Source of the DNA: Ridgeia piscesae
Taxonomy: Eukaryota; Annelida; Polychaeta; Sabellida; Siboglinidae
Assembly (NCBI GenBank): GCA_025642075.2
Contig: JAODUO010001082.1
Location: 70,001-134,000, forward strand
Length of the DNA stretch: 64,000 bases
Reading direction: 5' to 3'
Shown here: in pieces, positions 36,732 through 51,200 of the stretch
How the letters are laid out: the number at the start of each line of letters is the position of its first letter
How positions within the stretch are numbered: the first letter of the stretch is position 1
Translations under genes and position numbers: made by a program
The notes under the pieces: generated by a model
Database searches by the model: none
What the model saw: only the letters and a program-made list of their open reading frames with translations
What the model was told of the DNA's origin: nothing

Positions 36732-39418
36732 GGGAAAATCGAATTGTTGGTTTTAGCATCTGCCGCGGCGACGGTGGGGAGGCGGCGACGCGCTGAATGC
36801 GATCATAATCAAGTTGTTTAGCCGCCCCCTTTCAAGTCGTATCCCGTGGTCGTTATAGCGCGGCGCAGAGACGTTCGCCCGGCTCCCGTAGCGCGCCCTA
36901 GCGCCGCGCGACTGGGATACGTGTCGGTAGAAATTAAACGCCTCGACTTGCGTTTGCCGAGGCAGAACGCGCTCGATTATGGTACAGCACTGGCGCCTCG
37001 AAAACTACGAACATAATATTAATTCTGTTTCCACTTTTAAATTGTGATAATATTATTTGTATCTTTGAAACATTAATACTGTTTTATTACGTCCATTTTT
37101 GTAGCCGTATAGAGGGTGAATAGCACACGTGTACGTATTAAAATGTGTAAGAAGACAAATCTGATGCATAAAGATACAACAAATTCCGTGCACGTACAGC
37201 AATAAAAATGATATGAATATATACTGAACGGAAATAAATAAAACATTAAAATACAATAAATGAAGTCCATGTACAATATGAAAATGGTATTCATATTAAA
37301 TGCACATTAAATTTAATACAAATAATTACAAATAAAGTTTGTTTTCATTAAAGCAACTAACCTTTAACCTGATTTTCATAAATGAACGTTCTGCATCAGA
37401 AATATAGGTTTACTGAAATGTTATTGCAAATATTCTATATTTGACCGTTATACGATGTAGCGATTATTAGCGTTTCGTAGCGTACCATTCTAACAGCACA
37501 AAAACAAAATATAAAAAAGACCTTAAAAAGATGCATTTTAAAACAATAAAGTACGCTGCATTAGGCGGCATGTAAGCGACGTTTAATTAATTTATCTGGG
37601 CTTAAGGCGAGTCGATGAAGTGACCTATAGCGTGGCTGTGGCTACAAGCATCTTCGACGATCAGCTGTAGGGCAAATTGCGGCCGTTTCGATTCGGTATC
37701 AATGAGTATAAGACGCGCCCCCGGCATACAGAACTTCCGTGTTGAACAGCCTGTTTGTTCTATTACCACTGGCACAGCGTAAGCCGGCTCGGCCATTAGG
37801 GACATTCAGCTTCTGTTATTTAAATGCGGACGCGTCAAGCCTGCGGCTCGCAGTCTATTAATCGCAGTGAGTGAGTAAACTTTAAGTAATTCCAACAGAC
37901 GGTAACGTTTTGTCATCCTTTCTCCCGCTTTGTTTTGGCGTTTAAAGCACGATGCGCATCATCGACAACTGCTTTTTTGTTATATAGAACGCGAAAAGGA
38001 AATGCAAACTTGTTAGTGATAGTGACAGACACGTGTTGTAAATGGAAATTCAAATGGAAATTAGACCCATATCTGACGGCATTGGTTTGCCCTTTCGACG
38101 ATAACATCACCCAGTATAGGAAGGTGACGTGGGAAAATGAAGTCCGTCCACATTATTAATTTCCCCGGAGATTAGCGGTCGTGTCGTTTCGCCGGACAGA
38201 CCTAGTCGCGGCGCCTGCTTCGTTCACTGTCGGCTGTTGACGACGGGAAGTGAAGCGAAAAGCTGCGCCTGATAACAGTCCGTCGGCGACTATTTGACGT
38301 GACACCGTTCGACAGGCCAGAGCCGCCGACTCACGCTTGACCCAGTGGTCAAGCGGCGGGATCAGATTACCCCGTCACGACCGCTGGACATCCATTCCGC
38401 GCTGTTTCCCCAGGGTCGTGACCCGCGTGGAAATTACCTGTGATCACTTGTGGTCAGTGTCGCTGGAGTTTGAGCGGCAGCGGCTGCACTACGCAGGAAC
38501 TGTCCGTTTGCATCAGTTTCGTGAACTTGATAGTTAGACTCGGTGCAGACTGCAGCGTCTTAACTGTTGCTGCGAATTTAAGGCTAAGAACGTTTCTAGT
38601 TGGTTTCTTCTTCTTGCTCTTCTTTTGTTTGGTCTGTTTCTTGTTCTCGTTGTTCTCCTTATTTTTATTGGTCTTCTTGGTCTGTTTGACCTTCGTTCAT
38701 TAAGTTGTTGTCTTTGTTGTCCATCCCAAACGTCCATACCAATTTCATTATGATCTGCTCGCAACTAGTTATTTGTCATCGTACTTCTTAGCGTCAACCT
38801 ACTCTTGCAATTCCGCCATGTTTCTTTGTTTGGCTTCCTTGTGCGATATTGCTCGTCTCTTATTAAACCAAGCCCCGGAGGTAGATGAGTGGCACGCATG
38901 CGTCTGGTTTGTGACACAACATCGATTTCTCACAAGACGATCGTGAATCAACCATCTTCGTTGTCACTATACATTTCTTTGATACATTATGTAGTCTATA
39001 CGATGGTAATACAACTTAGTTATAATGGTTTAGAATTACCACGTCTTTACATAAAATAATGTCTTATGATTATATATGGTGTTTCCACTCACGACTAGAC
39101 AGATTGCTGTTTGTGTATGTATTTGTAGCTTATTCGCACAATTGAACTGATAAGCGTATGGCATTATTCTTAAAATAGCACATCACAAAGTAAAAACAGA
39201 AAAACGCACGTTTTTATCTATCACGAGACAACTGTATGAAGCAAAACTACCATGTGTAACATTTTAAAAGAAAACTACCACCTTTGTGCAAACTATCTTA
39301 GTCTTTGTACAAAAGTCATTGGCTCGTGCAATTTTCCGACCTATATGAAATACGACTCCGAATCACAACTTACATCCACCGGCTTCTATTTGACGTTTTG
39401 CTTCTATTCGGTTGACAG

Positions 39419-39537
39419 GGCCAAGTCAAAGAATGGCGGTCGGGCGTTACGAGACCAGCTCGAGAAAATAGGCTTAAATCTGCCTGCCGGGCGGCGGAAG
39501 GCAGCCACGGTGACGCTCATCACGTCGCTAGCCGAGG
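39419..39537 (+). CDS. TFAP2: AP-2 transcription factor, exon 5 (basic region and start of helix-span-helix)
   Basis: 119 nt, phase 2 in and phase 1 out: end of codon 243, residues 244-282 and the first base of codon 283. The protein reads [18 protein letters not shown] then [20 protein letters not shown], a block almost invariant in AP-2. AKSKNGGR continues the basic region, and [11 protein letters not shown] leads into the helix-span-helix dimerisation domain. The donor is AGG|GTGAGT; the acceptor GGTTGACAG has a short pyrimidine tract. As I recall, the 119-nt length is the same as vertebrate TFAP2 exon 5. Substitutions from the common family sequence are mild (for example Asp-Gln at 255-256, Ile 277 and Ala 281). 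Confidence 0.97.
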
Positions 39538-42500
39538 GTGAGTCTTTGCTTCGTTGGTGTGGCCAACTTGCATGTGTGGTGTAGAAACAAGTGTTGGTGT
39601 TTCGGCGGAGAGGAAGTGTTAGATAAACCAGTGAGTTGCGTGCGTAGTGAATGATAACAATTCAGAATGCAACTATAACTTTTATACAGGGCGATTGCTT
39701 GGTTGCGCATGCAATGATTAATAATAATTATAGTTGCAAAATACAATGCAATGCAATATAATACGATATAATGCGATAACACATGTGTTGTCCCTGAATG
39801 GAAGTTCGTTTGTAGCGGTCATAAATTATTAACTAAATACACACATAAGGCAGTTAAAATAGGATAAACTGGACAATGTTTTGCAAATGCAATAACAATA
39901 AAGGGAGCTACAAATTAGAGGGTACCTGGTGTTAATGAACTATAACAGTTTTAGTTGCAAGTGAACTGTATTTCGAGGAATATCAAATACAAATTACGGA
40001 TTAAACCGAAACGAAAACGTATATGGTTCGCTGCGATTAATAATTGATCAGAAGTCTTTGAACGGTTTGATATATCAACAGTTTCTTCAAGTCATCATAC
40101 AGTTTAATATGCAACTGTTTGTAAACAGCGACTATATAATCGTACTTATATTTATAAGTCGTCGCAATCACACGGCAGATGTTTCACGTTTGACCAACAA
40201 CACTGGTTGGTTATCTCGATATGCAATACAGTGACCGCAGATTTCTTGCGGTCAGTCGCGACGCCCAGTGTTGACCCGATGGCGACATCGCAACAGCTTT
40301 GGACAGATGGTCGGCCTGGTCACTCACTATACATAGTATCTCCCTCGGATCATCTCTCCCCGACAGGTCGCTCCCATCGCACGTCCACAGTGACAGGTGG
40401 TCTGTCCTACGAGAGACCTGTTGACAGATCGCATTCAATGGGCGTCTACACTTAATTACACTCCGAGAACCCTGGCGACTGTCTTTGTTTTTGGGTCGCA
40501 GCGACGGGCAGGTCTCTCTGTGGCACGGATGACGACCTTATTTATCTTTGCGATGGACAGCGCGTCCGTCGGCCTCTCAGATCTGACGCCGTCGGTAAAT
40601 TATGCGACTCCGCTTCCAGGAGATTCTGGTTGCAGGACCGACTCTCATGCCCGTATATTCTCGTCGGTGCACCGAGCGATGATTGCCAGTGCCCCATAAC
40701 AGATCGTGGTATCTCTACGGTGCGATGATATATGCTAACTGCATGTGCGTAGGTTGTTAAGGACCCACGTCGAACTAGTAGGGAACTTGCGTGTCATCCC
40801 GTGGGTTCGTTGTGTCAAGATGGGGTCGCCGCACTCGGGTTTGTCCATCTAACTGCGAATGGAGTTCAAAATATATAGTATGTATTTTCCTATATTAGTT
40901 GTTGGATTATGGATTGTACGCATGTTTGGCGATCTGTATTTTAACAGCGGGTGTAGGGGTGAACACGACAATGGCTAAGAGCGGACACGATGTTTCAACA
41001 AACCTACGAAGGATGATTCGATTGATGTAATAACTTTGTTGGAAGAGCATAGTACATATTATTATGTTATTACTGAGCGAAAACAACACTTGTCTATAGT
41101 GTCTCACGGGGATATCGATGGATGAAATAGCGTCATCATTAGTGCGTGATAAGGGTGTTTCTAGGAAGATATACCCCAAAGATGAATACACTACAATTCC
41201 AGGAAGAGATCCCCCGAAGAGGAATACACTACAACACCCCACGCGATGTATATAAAACTGACAAGACCACCAAGCCAGTCAAACCAATATTACACCTGCT
41301 CATTCGCGGACACCGCCGGTGCGATATCCCGGCACGACTGGACATCCCACCCGCCCGCCTCCCGTGGATGTCTCTCGTGTCTGACCCACCGCCGAGCCGT
41401 CGTCGCTTCCTTAACAATGGACCGACACGCTTCATCCGAGCATGCCTCCTGGCGCTTCACGCCTTCCGCGACAACTTACACGACCGACACAAGGCGCCTG
41501 ACAACGCCCCGCCGGCGGCTGTTGACGGTTGGGTCGCCGATGGTTGCGGGCAAGCGTCTAGCCGATACCCGATCGCCGTTGACAGCACGATACGGCCGTA
41601 GAGATTGTCCTAGCTCGGTACATCTCCACACCCGCGGGCTGTGGTCCTCCACACGTACACACACAACGCCGCCAACACTCGCCAAGTGATTAGCGGCGAA
41701 TCTCATCCGATGTTGGCCTTCGCTGAAAAGGTGTTCTTGGCATGTCGACGTGGATGTAATATAATATTCAATTTTGTTTTATTTTTTGCGAATACATTAT
41801 TTACGTAATGTTTGTTAACGATCCACCTCAGCAGCGACGCAGCTACAGTCGACAAGTGATGATGCTAATGATGGAGTTGAAGTTGCAATGTAATTGACAA
41901 TATCTCAAATTGTGGTCATTATATCTTTTTTCCCGTTTAAATTTTCAATTTGAATTAACACTTATAACGCACCACTTATAAGAAATAAATATTTACCATA
42001 ACACATCTAAGAAATAACTATGTACACGTCAAACAGGAACATTTTACAAGAATAAAATTCGACAAGTACAGAAACGACGTCGACGCAATGAAGTGACCGG
42101 TGTCCGGTACCCTTCAAACGACGGTCAGCGCGAGATCTGAAGAGCCGAGCCTCAGCTTGCCCGGCCACCTTCAGCTACCGATAAGCCTACTTAGGCACGA
42201 GGGGGAGGTTTCTCGCGTTACAACGGCTGTTGCTGAAGCGTCACCGGCCGCCGCCTGCCGCCACTCGAGGCTCGAGTGCTAGACAAATACGAGAAGGACC
42301 TGTTCGCTTCTCGACGTCCATTACCCGGTGCTTAGACGGCCAGTTGATCTGTTGTGAAAACATCGGTCGGACGAGCGACGGATTGCGGCGAAGATAAATT
42401 GGATGGAGTGTAGACCAGAAGGCGAGGATAGATTGGATTTGTGGTGGTGTGGTTTAGGATGGAGAGAAAGGGTGGCTTGTTGAGGAAATATTAATTAATT

Positions 42501-42603
42501 TGAAGATATAAATCATGGAGTCATATGGTGAGTGAGGACTGAAGGAGAGAGTGGGAATGAGGGATATTGTTTTGATTTGAGAGGAGGAGATGTGTCGAGA
42601 GAG

Positions 42604-42608
<5 letters not shown>

Positions 42609-42692
<84 letters not shown>

Positions 42693-43012
42693 AGGGAGAG
42701 GGAGAGGGAGAGGGAGAGGGAGAGGGAGAGAGGAGAGGGAGAGGGAGAGGGAGAGGGAGAGGGAGAGGGAGAGGAGAGGGAGAGGGAGAGGGAGAGGGAG
42801 ATATAAACATACAGACAGAGACAGAATGCGATAGAGAGGGGGGCGAGAGAGAGAAAGAGATAGAGAGAGATGGGGAGTGAAGGAGAAAGAGAGGGAGAGG
42901 GAGAGGGAGAGGGAGAGGGAGAGGGAGAGGGAGAGGGAGAGGGAGAGGGAGAGGGAGAGGGAGAGGGAGAGGGAGAGGGAGAGGGAGAGGGAGAGGGAGA
43001 GGGAGAGGGAGA
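42609..43012. repeat. Compound (TA)n-(GA)n-(GGGAGA)n polypurine array
   Basis: TA run 42609-42649, GA run 42650-42681, then (GGGAGA)n to 42800 with GAGGAGAGG breaks, a 90-base purine-rich spacer and a second nearly pure (GGGAGA)n block to 43012. The purine strand is +, over about 330 bases. The Glu-Gly, Arg-Glu, Pro-Leu and Ser-Leu frames are repeat artefacts. Confidence 0.97.
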
Positions 43013-46000
43013 ACGGGGAGTGGGTGAACGAAATAGAGCATGTGTTATATCGCAAAATAATTTACTGAAGGCACTATCTTTTTACGACTTCGGCAGTCGA
43101 CGTATTCACCGCTTTTTGACATCTGGAGTTTGACACGACTGCCGTAAACAGTGGCAGCAGGGTCAGAGGTTAAAGCGGTGCGCGACCCCGGCAGAAAGTT
43201 CACACCAATATATTCGCTATTATACTACAAGCGCTGTCGCTTCTGTGTATATCCGCGACCGCGTGAATACATAATTGCTTCCAACGTGATTATGGCACAT
43301 TATAGGCGTCGCAAGATAGCTATATCGGCTACAACGGTCCTTACAGATCATTTGGGGTTCTTTCGAAAACGCACGGCTCTGAATACCCGACCATTGAACG
43401 ATTACATCAAGGTTATGGTTCGGATTCGGGTATTGATTCTATTTAGTGAAGGTTGACGTTTTGACGACCCGTCCGCCGATAGCATAATGCAGGCAGACAA
43501 CCGTTTCACTGTTTCGATCGTGATTTGCAATCGTTTTTACTGTGGACGACCATTCGGCAAATTCCAGGCTGTCCGGTTCTAATTCAGATTGTGATCTTAG
43601 GTAATGGGCCATTACAAATGCGTGTTTGTCCGTCCGTGTAACAGATAGAGATCAACTCAACAATTTTCGGAAACAGGACGTAAACATGTAACATTGGCAG
43701 TTGTCATTTGCCCACTGAACGTGATAGTGCTCCGTCCCAAGTCAATTAATTAACTCCGATGTCTTCGGCACAAACGTAGGGGGATTCGCACTGCGGATGG
43801 GAATTCGCACTCCCCTTAGACCCGACACTGGTGCACTGTTCGTGAACAGAAGTGACGCAGTAATCTTCGGAGTTAAGTGAACTGGGCGCTATTTACAACA
43901 GAAGTAACTTGCCGTGGCTCGTTTCCATCGGGTTGTGTCTTCGTTGTGCCACCGCCAACTGAGAGCACAAACACTACAACTATAGAAAAAAGCAATATAT
44001 TACTTCTTCTTCACTGAGTGACCATAAAAAGTGTCTATATCTATGCAAACTCGTTTAGGTTTAGAAATAACCCACTTATATACAACGCATGATGATTTTG
44101 AATGTTTCCGCAGTTGATGACATAGCCTTTCTCCCGATGAACTTATTCCAAATTGACATGGAACGAATAAATATCCCTTTGAACGGATTGTGGTTAATCA
44201 CAACACGATATCGACTCATTTGATGAATGAGTTAACGCCGTTAGTCCAACAAAGACCCCGTCTCATCGGCCGGCTGTTCCTGCCCGGTGACTAGTTTACT
44301 GACTACACGAACGTCGTTCGCCTTAATTCGCCGTGAACAGACCAGACGGGCGACTCCGCAACGGGGAGTCGGGCTGATGTAAAGGGTTAGCGCTCACACC
44401 ACGCCTCTGTCGACACCACAAAGGCATGTCGGCAGCGGTCGTTTGTACGCGTCGCCATCTCATTCTGTCGTGGCGCAGCGATGCGTGCGTTATTAGCTGC
44501 TAATGAACGGTAATGATCAAGTCGAATGGATTCGGCGGAGTCAGTTAAAGAGGAGACCGCGTCGAAACAATAGCCTGAGCTAACATGGCTATGCGACAAC
44601 AGTCTGCGTGGCATTGTCATTTGTTTAGTTTGAAAAATGTCGTTGCCTTGTTCTCCTCTTGACGTCACTGTCGTCAGGGGTGAGGTTGGCCATCGTCTGT
44701 TTTCTTCGTCGTTTCTTTCCCCGCTTTTCTCTCACTACGTTCTCTACCGACAGTCTCCAACTACTTCTATCCTTTGCTGTTGTTCTCCGTTCTCATCCCA
44801 CTCTCTCCAGATCTCTCTTAACGCAGTCCTCCCACCGCGTGGTATTTTAATATAAGCACCGTGTTTGGTGGAGCAACGACAATAATATTTATTTATTTAT
44901 TTGTAAAACAAATTTATACAAAGACACTGTTTTTAGATAGGAATAAAGTTATAAATTATATATAATCATACGTCATGTTCAAAGCAAAGGATTCCGATTT
45001 ACCTTCACGGTGTCTACACATATTGACAGATGAACGCGCAAATTTGCAGTGCGTTTATTAGTAGACCTACGAGGCAGGAGAAATTGCGTAGACGTTGAAA
45101 CCGCACAACGCAGGGAAGCTCTATCCGGTGAATAATATTGTCTATTATCTATAAGACGCGACCTAGTGCACAAACTGTTTATTAGCCACAGCGTTGGATA
45201 GGACACAGCGCCCTGAAATTACTGTGCGAGATAACGTTGTCCTATTAGACCCGCGCGACGAACAAAGCCCCGCAAAGACACCCGGATTTGTGTCTTCTTC
45301 GCACCGACAAGCAGTACCACGCTGCGCGCACCCGTTTGGGTCAAAGCGCCGTTATAATACGCAGTTTGTAGCGATTTATGGATAATCGCTCGGTTGGATC
45401 TTTACCAGTGTCCGGGTTGCTATGGATCGTTAGCCGATAGTGCGACCGCGAGTGTTTCGGGAGCGGCTTTGAAAGGACGGTGGAATGCATTGCGGTTGGA
45501 CGTGTTGTAATTATGAGGATCCGTGCACGCCCACGGCACGAGGGAAGTGCACGTTGCGCGTGCACGAACTTATGAGCGTTTTGTTTGCGCAGTTGTTTCG
45601 ATAGATATCGATCTGATGAAATCGATAATTATATGCACCGAACCCGAACAAACGCGTTGTTACTGTTTTCTGGTCCATTTGATAAGGTTCAGGGACTATT
45701 TCGGAACCTCGCTCATACCACATTACTATAGTTTTAACATAAGTATTTCCTATACACTGTAGTATTTGGGCCATGTAACACATGGACACTAAACCAGTAT
45801 ATTATGTTACATGGTTACCATGTAATTAGCACCACAGGGAACAGACATAAAACGTGTAGTTTATGTGGTGAACCACATCCGTATATAACTGCACATAATA
45901 ATAGTCCATATGTAAACTCATCAGAACCTTGTATAACCATGTACATTACTTGCAGCATCTGACCTGTGCATATACTTTCTAAACACAAAACAAGGTTTGC

Positions 46001-47694
46001 CCCCCACTTCCTGATTATGTATGTGCAGTTCTTGAAACTTGAAAGTCGACGACAAAGCGAGCAGATGAAGGAGTCACTGGCACGCGTCATCACTTGTTAG
46101 GCGTTGTCAGTGACGTCATAACGCTGCGCCAGCCATTACGTAATGACGTCATACGCGCGTCGGTTACGTAATGCCACGGTTGCGTCGTTTAATTTCACGT
46201 GACGCGGCGACGTTTCGTGTTCTATCAAATTTCCCACTGGCATCTAATAAACACATGCGACGCTGATTTGGTATCGCTTGATGAAGCGACATTACGAATT
46301 GCATTTCGCATTAATTGCTGGGCGTGACACCCAACTTGGCGGCTTTAATAATGTCTACTAAGTGGAATATTTAGTTGCATTTTATCTCGTTTTGATAATG
46401 TTCAACATGTTCGGCGAAGATTTCGCAAATTGTCATTACCTTTACCATGCTCTTATTAAGAAAGTAGACAGTTTAATATCGGTGCCATAAAGTGATTATA
46501 TCATACAGTGTACCGTTGAACTATTTTTTTTTAATCGAATGCTCCACGTACTCTACAACATAATATTTGTTCAGTTTGCACTACTGCGTGCAATCTGACA
46601 CTGCGTGCGTGTAAACAGCATGCGCCTGCTCCCAGACATGCACAAACACAATTACGAAGAAAACTGTGCCTGCATTTTAGGCAGTACTACCTACCTATCT
46701 CCAGCCCTACCGCACGTGTCTAACTAGTCACCGGAAAAGCCCATTGCTACAAGACGACATTTAACACAAGTCGACCGCGCGTTTCGATCTTTGATCTGCG
46801 GGCGCACTCAGTGTTGTCGGTTAGCAGAAAATCGAAAAGTGCTCCTTGAGAGGTTGTCAACCTTGTTGTGAATACACCGCCACGATCGCCTTCCTGCCTA
46901 ACACGCAGACACCTTTCACAGAGATGTTATCCCCTTACATAAGTACTTGTAAAAAGGATCTTTTTGTGTAGCGTCAACTTTGGCGAAGACGATATCAGAA
47001 TAGACGGACGCGGTGAATCAGTAGGAGGAATGCGTTGATTCTATACATTGATATTCCTTTGAGAAAAATATGATACCCCTTACAATTTAGGTGACTTGTT
47101 TGCTTCTTCAAAAGCATGTCACGTGGGTTTATACGTACGAATATTGGGACATGCATTTTTTACATTGTTATCCACTATTTTACACAAGACAACGCATCAA
47201 TATGTAAACGTATAAAGATGAGATACATCATGATATCTATCACGTAAACTTGTATACCACTTGACACGCTTTTATTAAGTTGCCGTTATTTAGATCGATG
47301 TACAAACTGATCAGTATAGAATACAACTGCACTTTGTATTTCCAGATAGAGTAACTCAATATGTCTTACGAGAAATATAAAGTTTTTAGAAGAATTTTTT
47401 ATGTAAATGCAAAAGAAATCGATGAATTTGTCAATGTAACGTAACTTCAGATGCAATCAAGAAATCACAAAGAAGAGAGACGAGTTTGAATAAGTTTGCC
47501 ATAGGGCAATGCGCAGAGAAGGACCTCATTAGTTTGACCTAAAGCATAAACAATAAAGATAAACACTATCTGAGATATTCAACAGGATTTTTTTGGTTCA
47601 CAAAGCAAATGAACATACTTAGTAATTATATGACACCAATATTATTGGTTTGAAAATGTTTAGTATAAATCGGTGTTGTTTTTGTTGCGGCCGC

Positions 47695-47860
<166 letters not shown>

Positions 47861-48127
47861 ATATTTACTATTTACTATTTATACCGTTAACGATACAGCT
47901 TATTGTAAAGCTGATGACAGTGATGATCATGATTATGGTGATATTGGTAATGATAATTAAAATGGTAATGATGATATTAATAATAACAACAACAACGACA
48001 ATAATAATAATGAAATTATTATCATAATTATTACTAAAACGAATTATCATTGTTATTGCAAGTGTTCTATCGATGAAGCCCTTGCTGTACAAACACCCTC
48101 TGACGTCGGAGTTTTGTTGTCATGCAG

Positions 48128-48269
48128 GCGAGGCGGTGCGACTGGCCCGAGACTACGGCTATTTGTGCGAGACTGAGTTCCCTGCCCGACAGATGGCGGA
48201 ATACATTTCTAGATCTCACAGCGACCCGAGCGAACAGCCACATCGACGCCATATGATACTCGCCTCAAA
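48128..48269 (+). CDS. TFAP2: AP-2 transcription factor, exon 6 (helix-span-helix domain)
   Basis: 142 nt, phase 1 in and phase 2 out: end of codon 283, residues 284-329 and two bases of codon 330. The protein contains [20 protein letters not shown] and ends [16 protein letters not shown]; this is the helix-span-helix block common to all AP-2 proteins, with Cys 296 kept. The donor is AAA|GTAAGT. As I recall, the vertebrate equivalent is also 142 nt. The segment 304-324 differs from the usual sequence more than its neighbours do ([17 protein letters not shown]). The domain mediates dimerisation and, with the basic region, DNA binding. Confidence 0.97.
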
Positions 48270-51200
48270 GTAAGTATACTGTTGTCACTGCCAGAACATG
48301 GTAGAAACACCGTTTCTGTTTTCATTGAAAATGCCATGTTTTCCTTTTTTATTATTTCAAAAGTGTCAAATTGCCTCGGGATACAGCGTCACTTTTGGGC
48401 ACAGACATTTAAATCATAAATAGTATAACATTATTAAAAATAAAATTTGTATGAATAATAATTATTGTCATGTCATAACCGGTGGAAATACAAATATGTA
48501 TAAATAACCGTCACAAAACAAAATCAGTGCTACAAAAATTAGTGTCCACAACGATGGCATCCAGTTATACACAATCTTAAAACATAACACAGAAGAGCCT
48601 CATTCTGATTGCGCATTATTCGCGCATGCGCGCCATTCACCAATCGGACAAACGTAAAAAAAAATCGTCGCGTTGACTATACTATAGAGTGTTCGAAACG
48701 AGTGCTTCGTCTCCATATCAGAAACGCTTTGATAGCACCGCGCGGCAACTTCTGCACAGGCGAGATCTGCGTGCGTTGATCTCGCACGCGCTGGAGCCGT
48801 CAACAGGAAGCAGCTATGCGGTGCGATAAGGGGCCGTGTTAGCGATAATGCCGTACCACGCAGGGACAGGTGCCGCGTGCACCATTCGGGCCCCTATAAT
48901 TGTTGCTTGCCTGCAAGAAGTCGCCGCGGTTTGTTTTTTGTCCGTCTGCGTCTGCGTCGACGCGCCGCGACGGACAGGACCGGAAGTGACCGAGGTTGCC
49001 GAGGCGACGGATGACGCGCGTCGCTGCACCTTATTTTGGGTGGATCTATCTGTTTTACCATTGTTTATATTATATTACCACATGGTTGAAAAAAGGTTAA
49101 TTTGGTTTAATACTTATTCACGGTCATGTATAGATTAGATGTGTTTTTAAAATATTTTTTATCCCCGCGCAAGTAGTGCTACTCGTTCTGGAAGAATTTT
49201 TTTAATGATAAAACCAGTGGCAACGAAAAGGAATTCATAGGTGGATAGCAAAGAAGCGGCCACGGTTATTGCACACTTTTACCAACATCTGATATGTACT
49301 GGGCCAGAATTCCAAATGATGTCATCATCCAACTTGATCCAAGACAGTATCGGCGGAACCTCTAGCCTGTCACACCATCCATGATGGTGTCAACAAAACC
49401 TGCAATGTGACAAATCATCTGGACACGTGTCCGGTTCCCCGAGAACGTGATCTTTCCTCTCCGCTGCCGCATCGTCGCGGAACAAACAGACCCACTCACG
49501 CTGTCTCCGTGATCCCGTCTCGACCGCGAGAACGGCACGCGCGCCCTGCCCGGCCAGATCGTGGCCAGGCAAATTGGTGCAATTACGCAGCATTTGATCA
49601 GTGGCGTAAATGCGCGTGGAGGCGCTGGCGTAATGATTACGGAGGACCGAAGCCGCATCAGCGATGACCGCCGAAGTCACCCCGCGGGCAAGTCGAGTCC
49701 GCCGGCGGAGCTCGTTACGTTCGGCGCGTGCACACGAAGTGCGACAACGTCGCGAGGTAGATAGTAAATTCGTGTCCAGAGTAATGTCCCTGGGAGAAGC
49801 TGTCATGATCGGACGTAAATAACTGGAGAAAGCTGCACCAACACCAGGAATAACCGGAATTTAGAAGCATCGTGTACTTTCCAGAGTCATACGGAGACCA
49901 GATATTGACCACATCGACTACGGAAATAAAGTTGCCTCTATAATACTTGGTTTTTCCTCAACTACGATTTCGGCATTACTTGTCTGTCGGCGTCATTGTG
50001 TGCCACTCTCTGTTGTCTTATGATTATGTTGGTATTTGTCGCATGCTATGGTTGATATAACAGGGAAGGATTCAGGATTATTAGCGATAAATGTATTATT
50101 TTATGTAGATGAATGTAAGAGCATCCAAAATAAATTGGTCGTAATCTTGTATCGACACAGCCATGCATTTTTTTAAAGGAACTATTAATTACAGTTTGGC
50201 GATGTCTTTAAATTTATCCTACGTCTTCCAGATTATCAATATCTTTGTCCTAGTTTCCGCTTTCGTTCTCGTTCTATATTAGGTTTCCGTGCGAGACATT
50301 ATGTCATGGGTAGATAATTCGGCTAATGAACACCGGGGGCACTTTCAACTTCGTGTACCGCGCTTTTGATGTTCCATGGGATGACGCCAGGATCGCTTCG
50401 GTGCTATGCCGATCAGTGAAGTCGAATTAATTAATGCTCATACGGTCGGAGCCGATGATTATCATCATTATGTTTGAGTGGCGACACATTTGACGTCTCT
50501 GGAAGCGGTATATGCGCCTCGTTATTGGCAAATCTCTTCTCCAAGTCTACGATGTTTGCATTTCAAAAACACAGACTAAACACGAATTTACGTTAATATT
50601 TTTAGCATAGATACCAGGTCGACATCATCGTGTGACTGTCACGAGGGGATACTATAATATTCTATTACTTACTAAAATAGCAATACACCTAAGTGGTGAA
50701 AAAACGATTATACCAAAGCGGATTCTGTCGTCTACCACAAAGCCACGGATGACAATCAGAAATCATTAGGTCTTCTTGGTTGGTGAAGCAAATGGGAAAA
50801 CGATGCATGTATTGCCACGTAGATTTCATGGATTCAACCTAAACTACATATATAATTATAGTCAAACTTCCGAGATGTGTCTAGATATTTTGACTACCCC
50901 CTCGGAGTATCTACTGGTACAATTCTACTGACACTGACCGGGCCGTTTAGACAAAAGGAAGCTGGCATCCCCGTTGCCAGTCGACGCACGTACAGTGACA
51001 GGAAGATCTGCAATCGGAAGGAGGCTGGCCGCTGAAATTAAACCTCATCAATAATGAAATCCGGAACGGAGCGCGCGCGACTCCGTAACGAAGCGGAAGT
51101 CGGCGAGATTGCGCCGCGGAAGACAGCGAGGGTCGCTGGGGTATCGACGACGTCGTGATGAGGATCTAGATGTGGAAGGGACGACGGACGCGTTAAGGGG

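Larger units (their letters stand above)
28780..39418 (+). other. Intron 4 (about 10.6 kb)
   Basis: From GTGAGT to the short acceptor GGTTGACAG. Its first 400 bases stay GC- and pyrimidine-rich. Further GC-rich unique blocks lie at about 30.11-30.93, 32.45-33.06, 34.36-35.0 and 35.86-36.98 kb, separated by AT-rich DNA and microsatellites. A perfect SOX-type palindrome is at 29.6 kb and a strong GC hairpin at 36.7 kb. None of the open frames in the GC-rich blocks shows recognisable protein features; many overlap on both strands, as expected for GC-rich non-coding DNA. Confidence 0.85.

Noticed and set aside
41146..41689. Overlapping frames of about 150 codons in intron 5
   Set aside because: GC-rich unique DNA with open frames on both strands and no recognisable protein features.
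42454..43133. Glu-Gly, Arg-Glu and Pro-Leu/Ser-Leu frames
   Set aside because: Artefacts of the (GGGAGA)n polypurine array.
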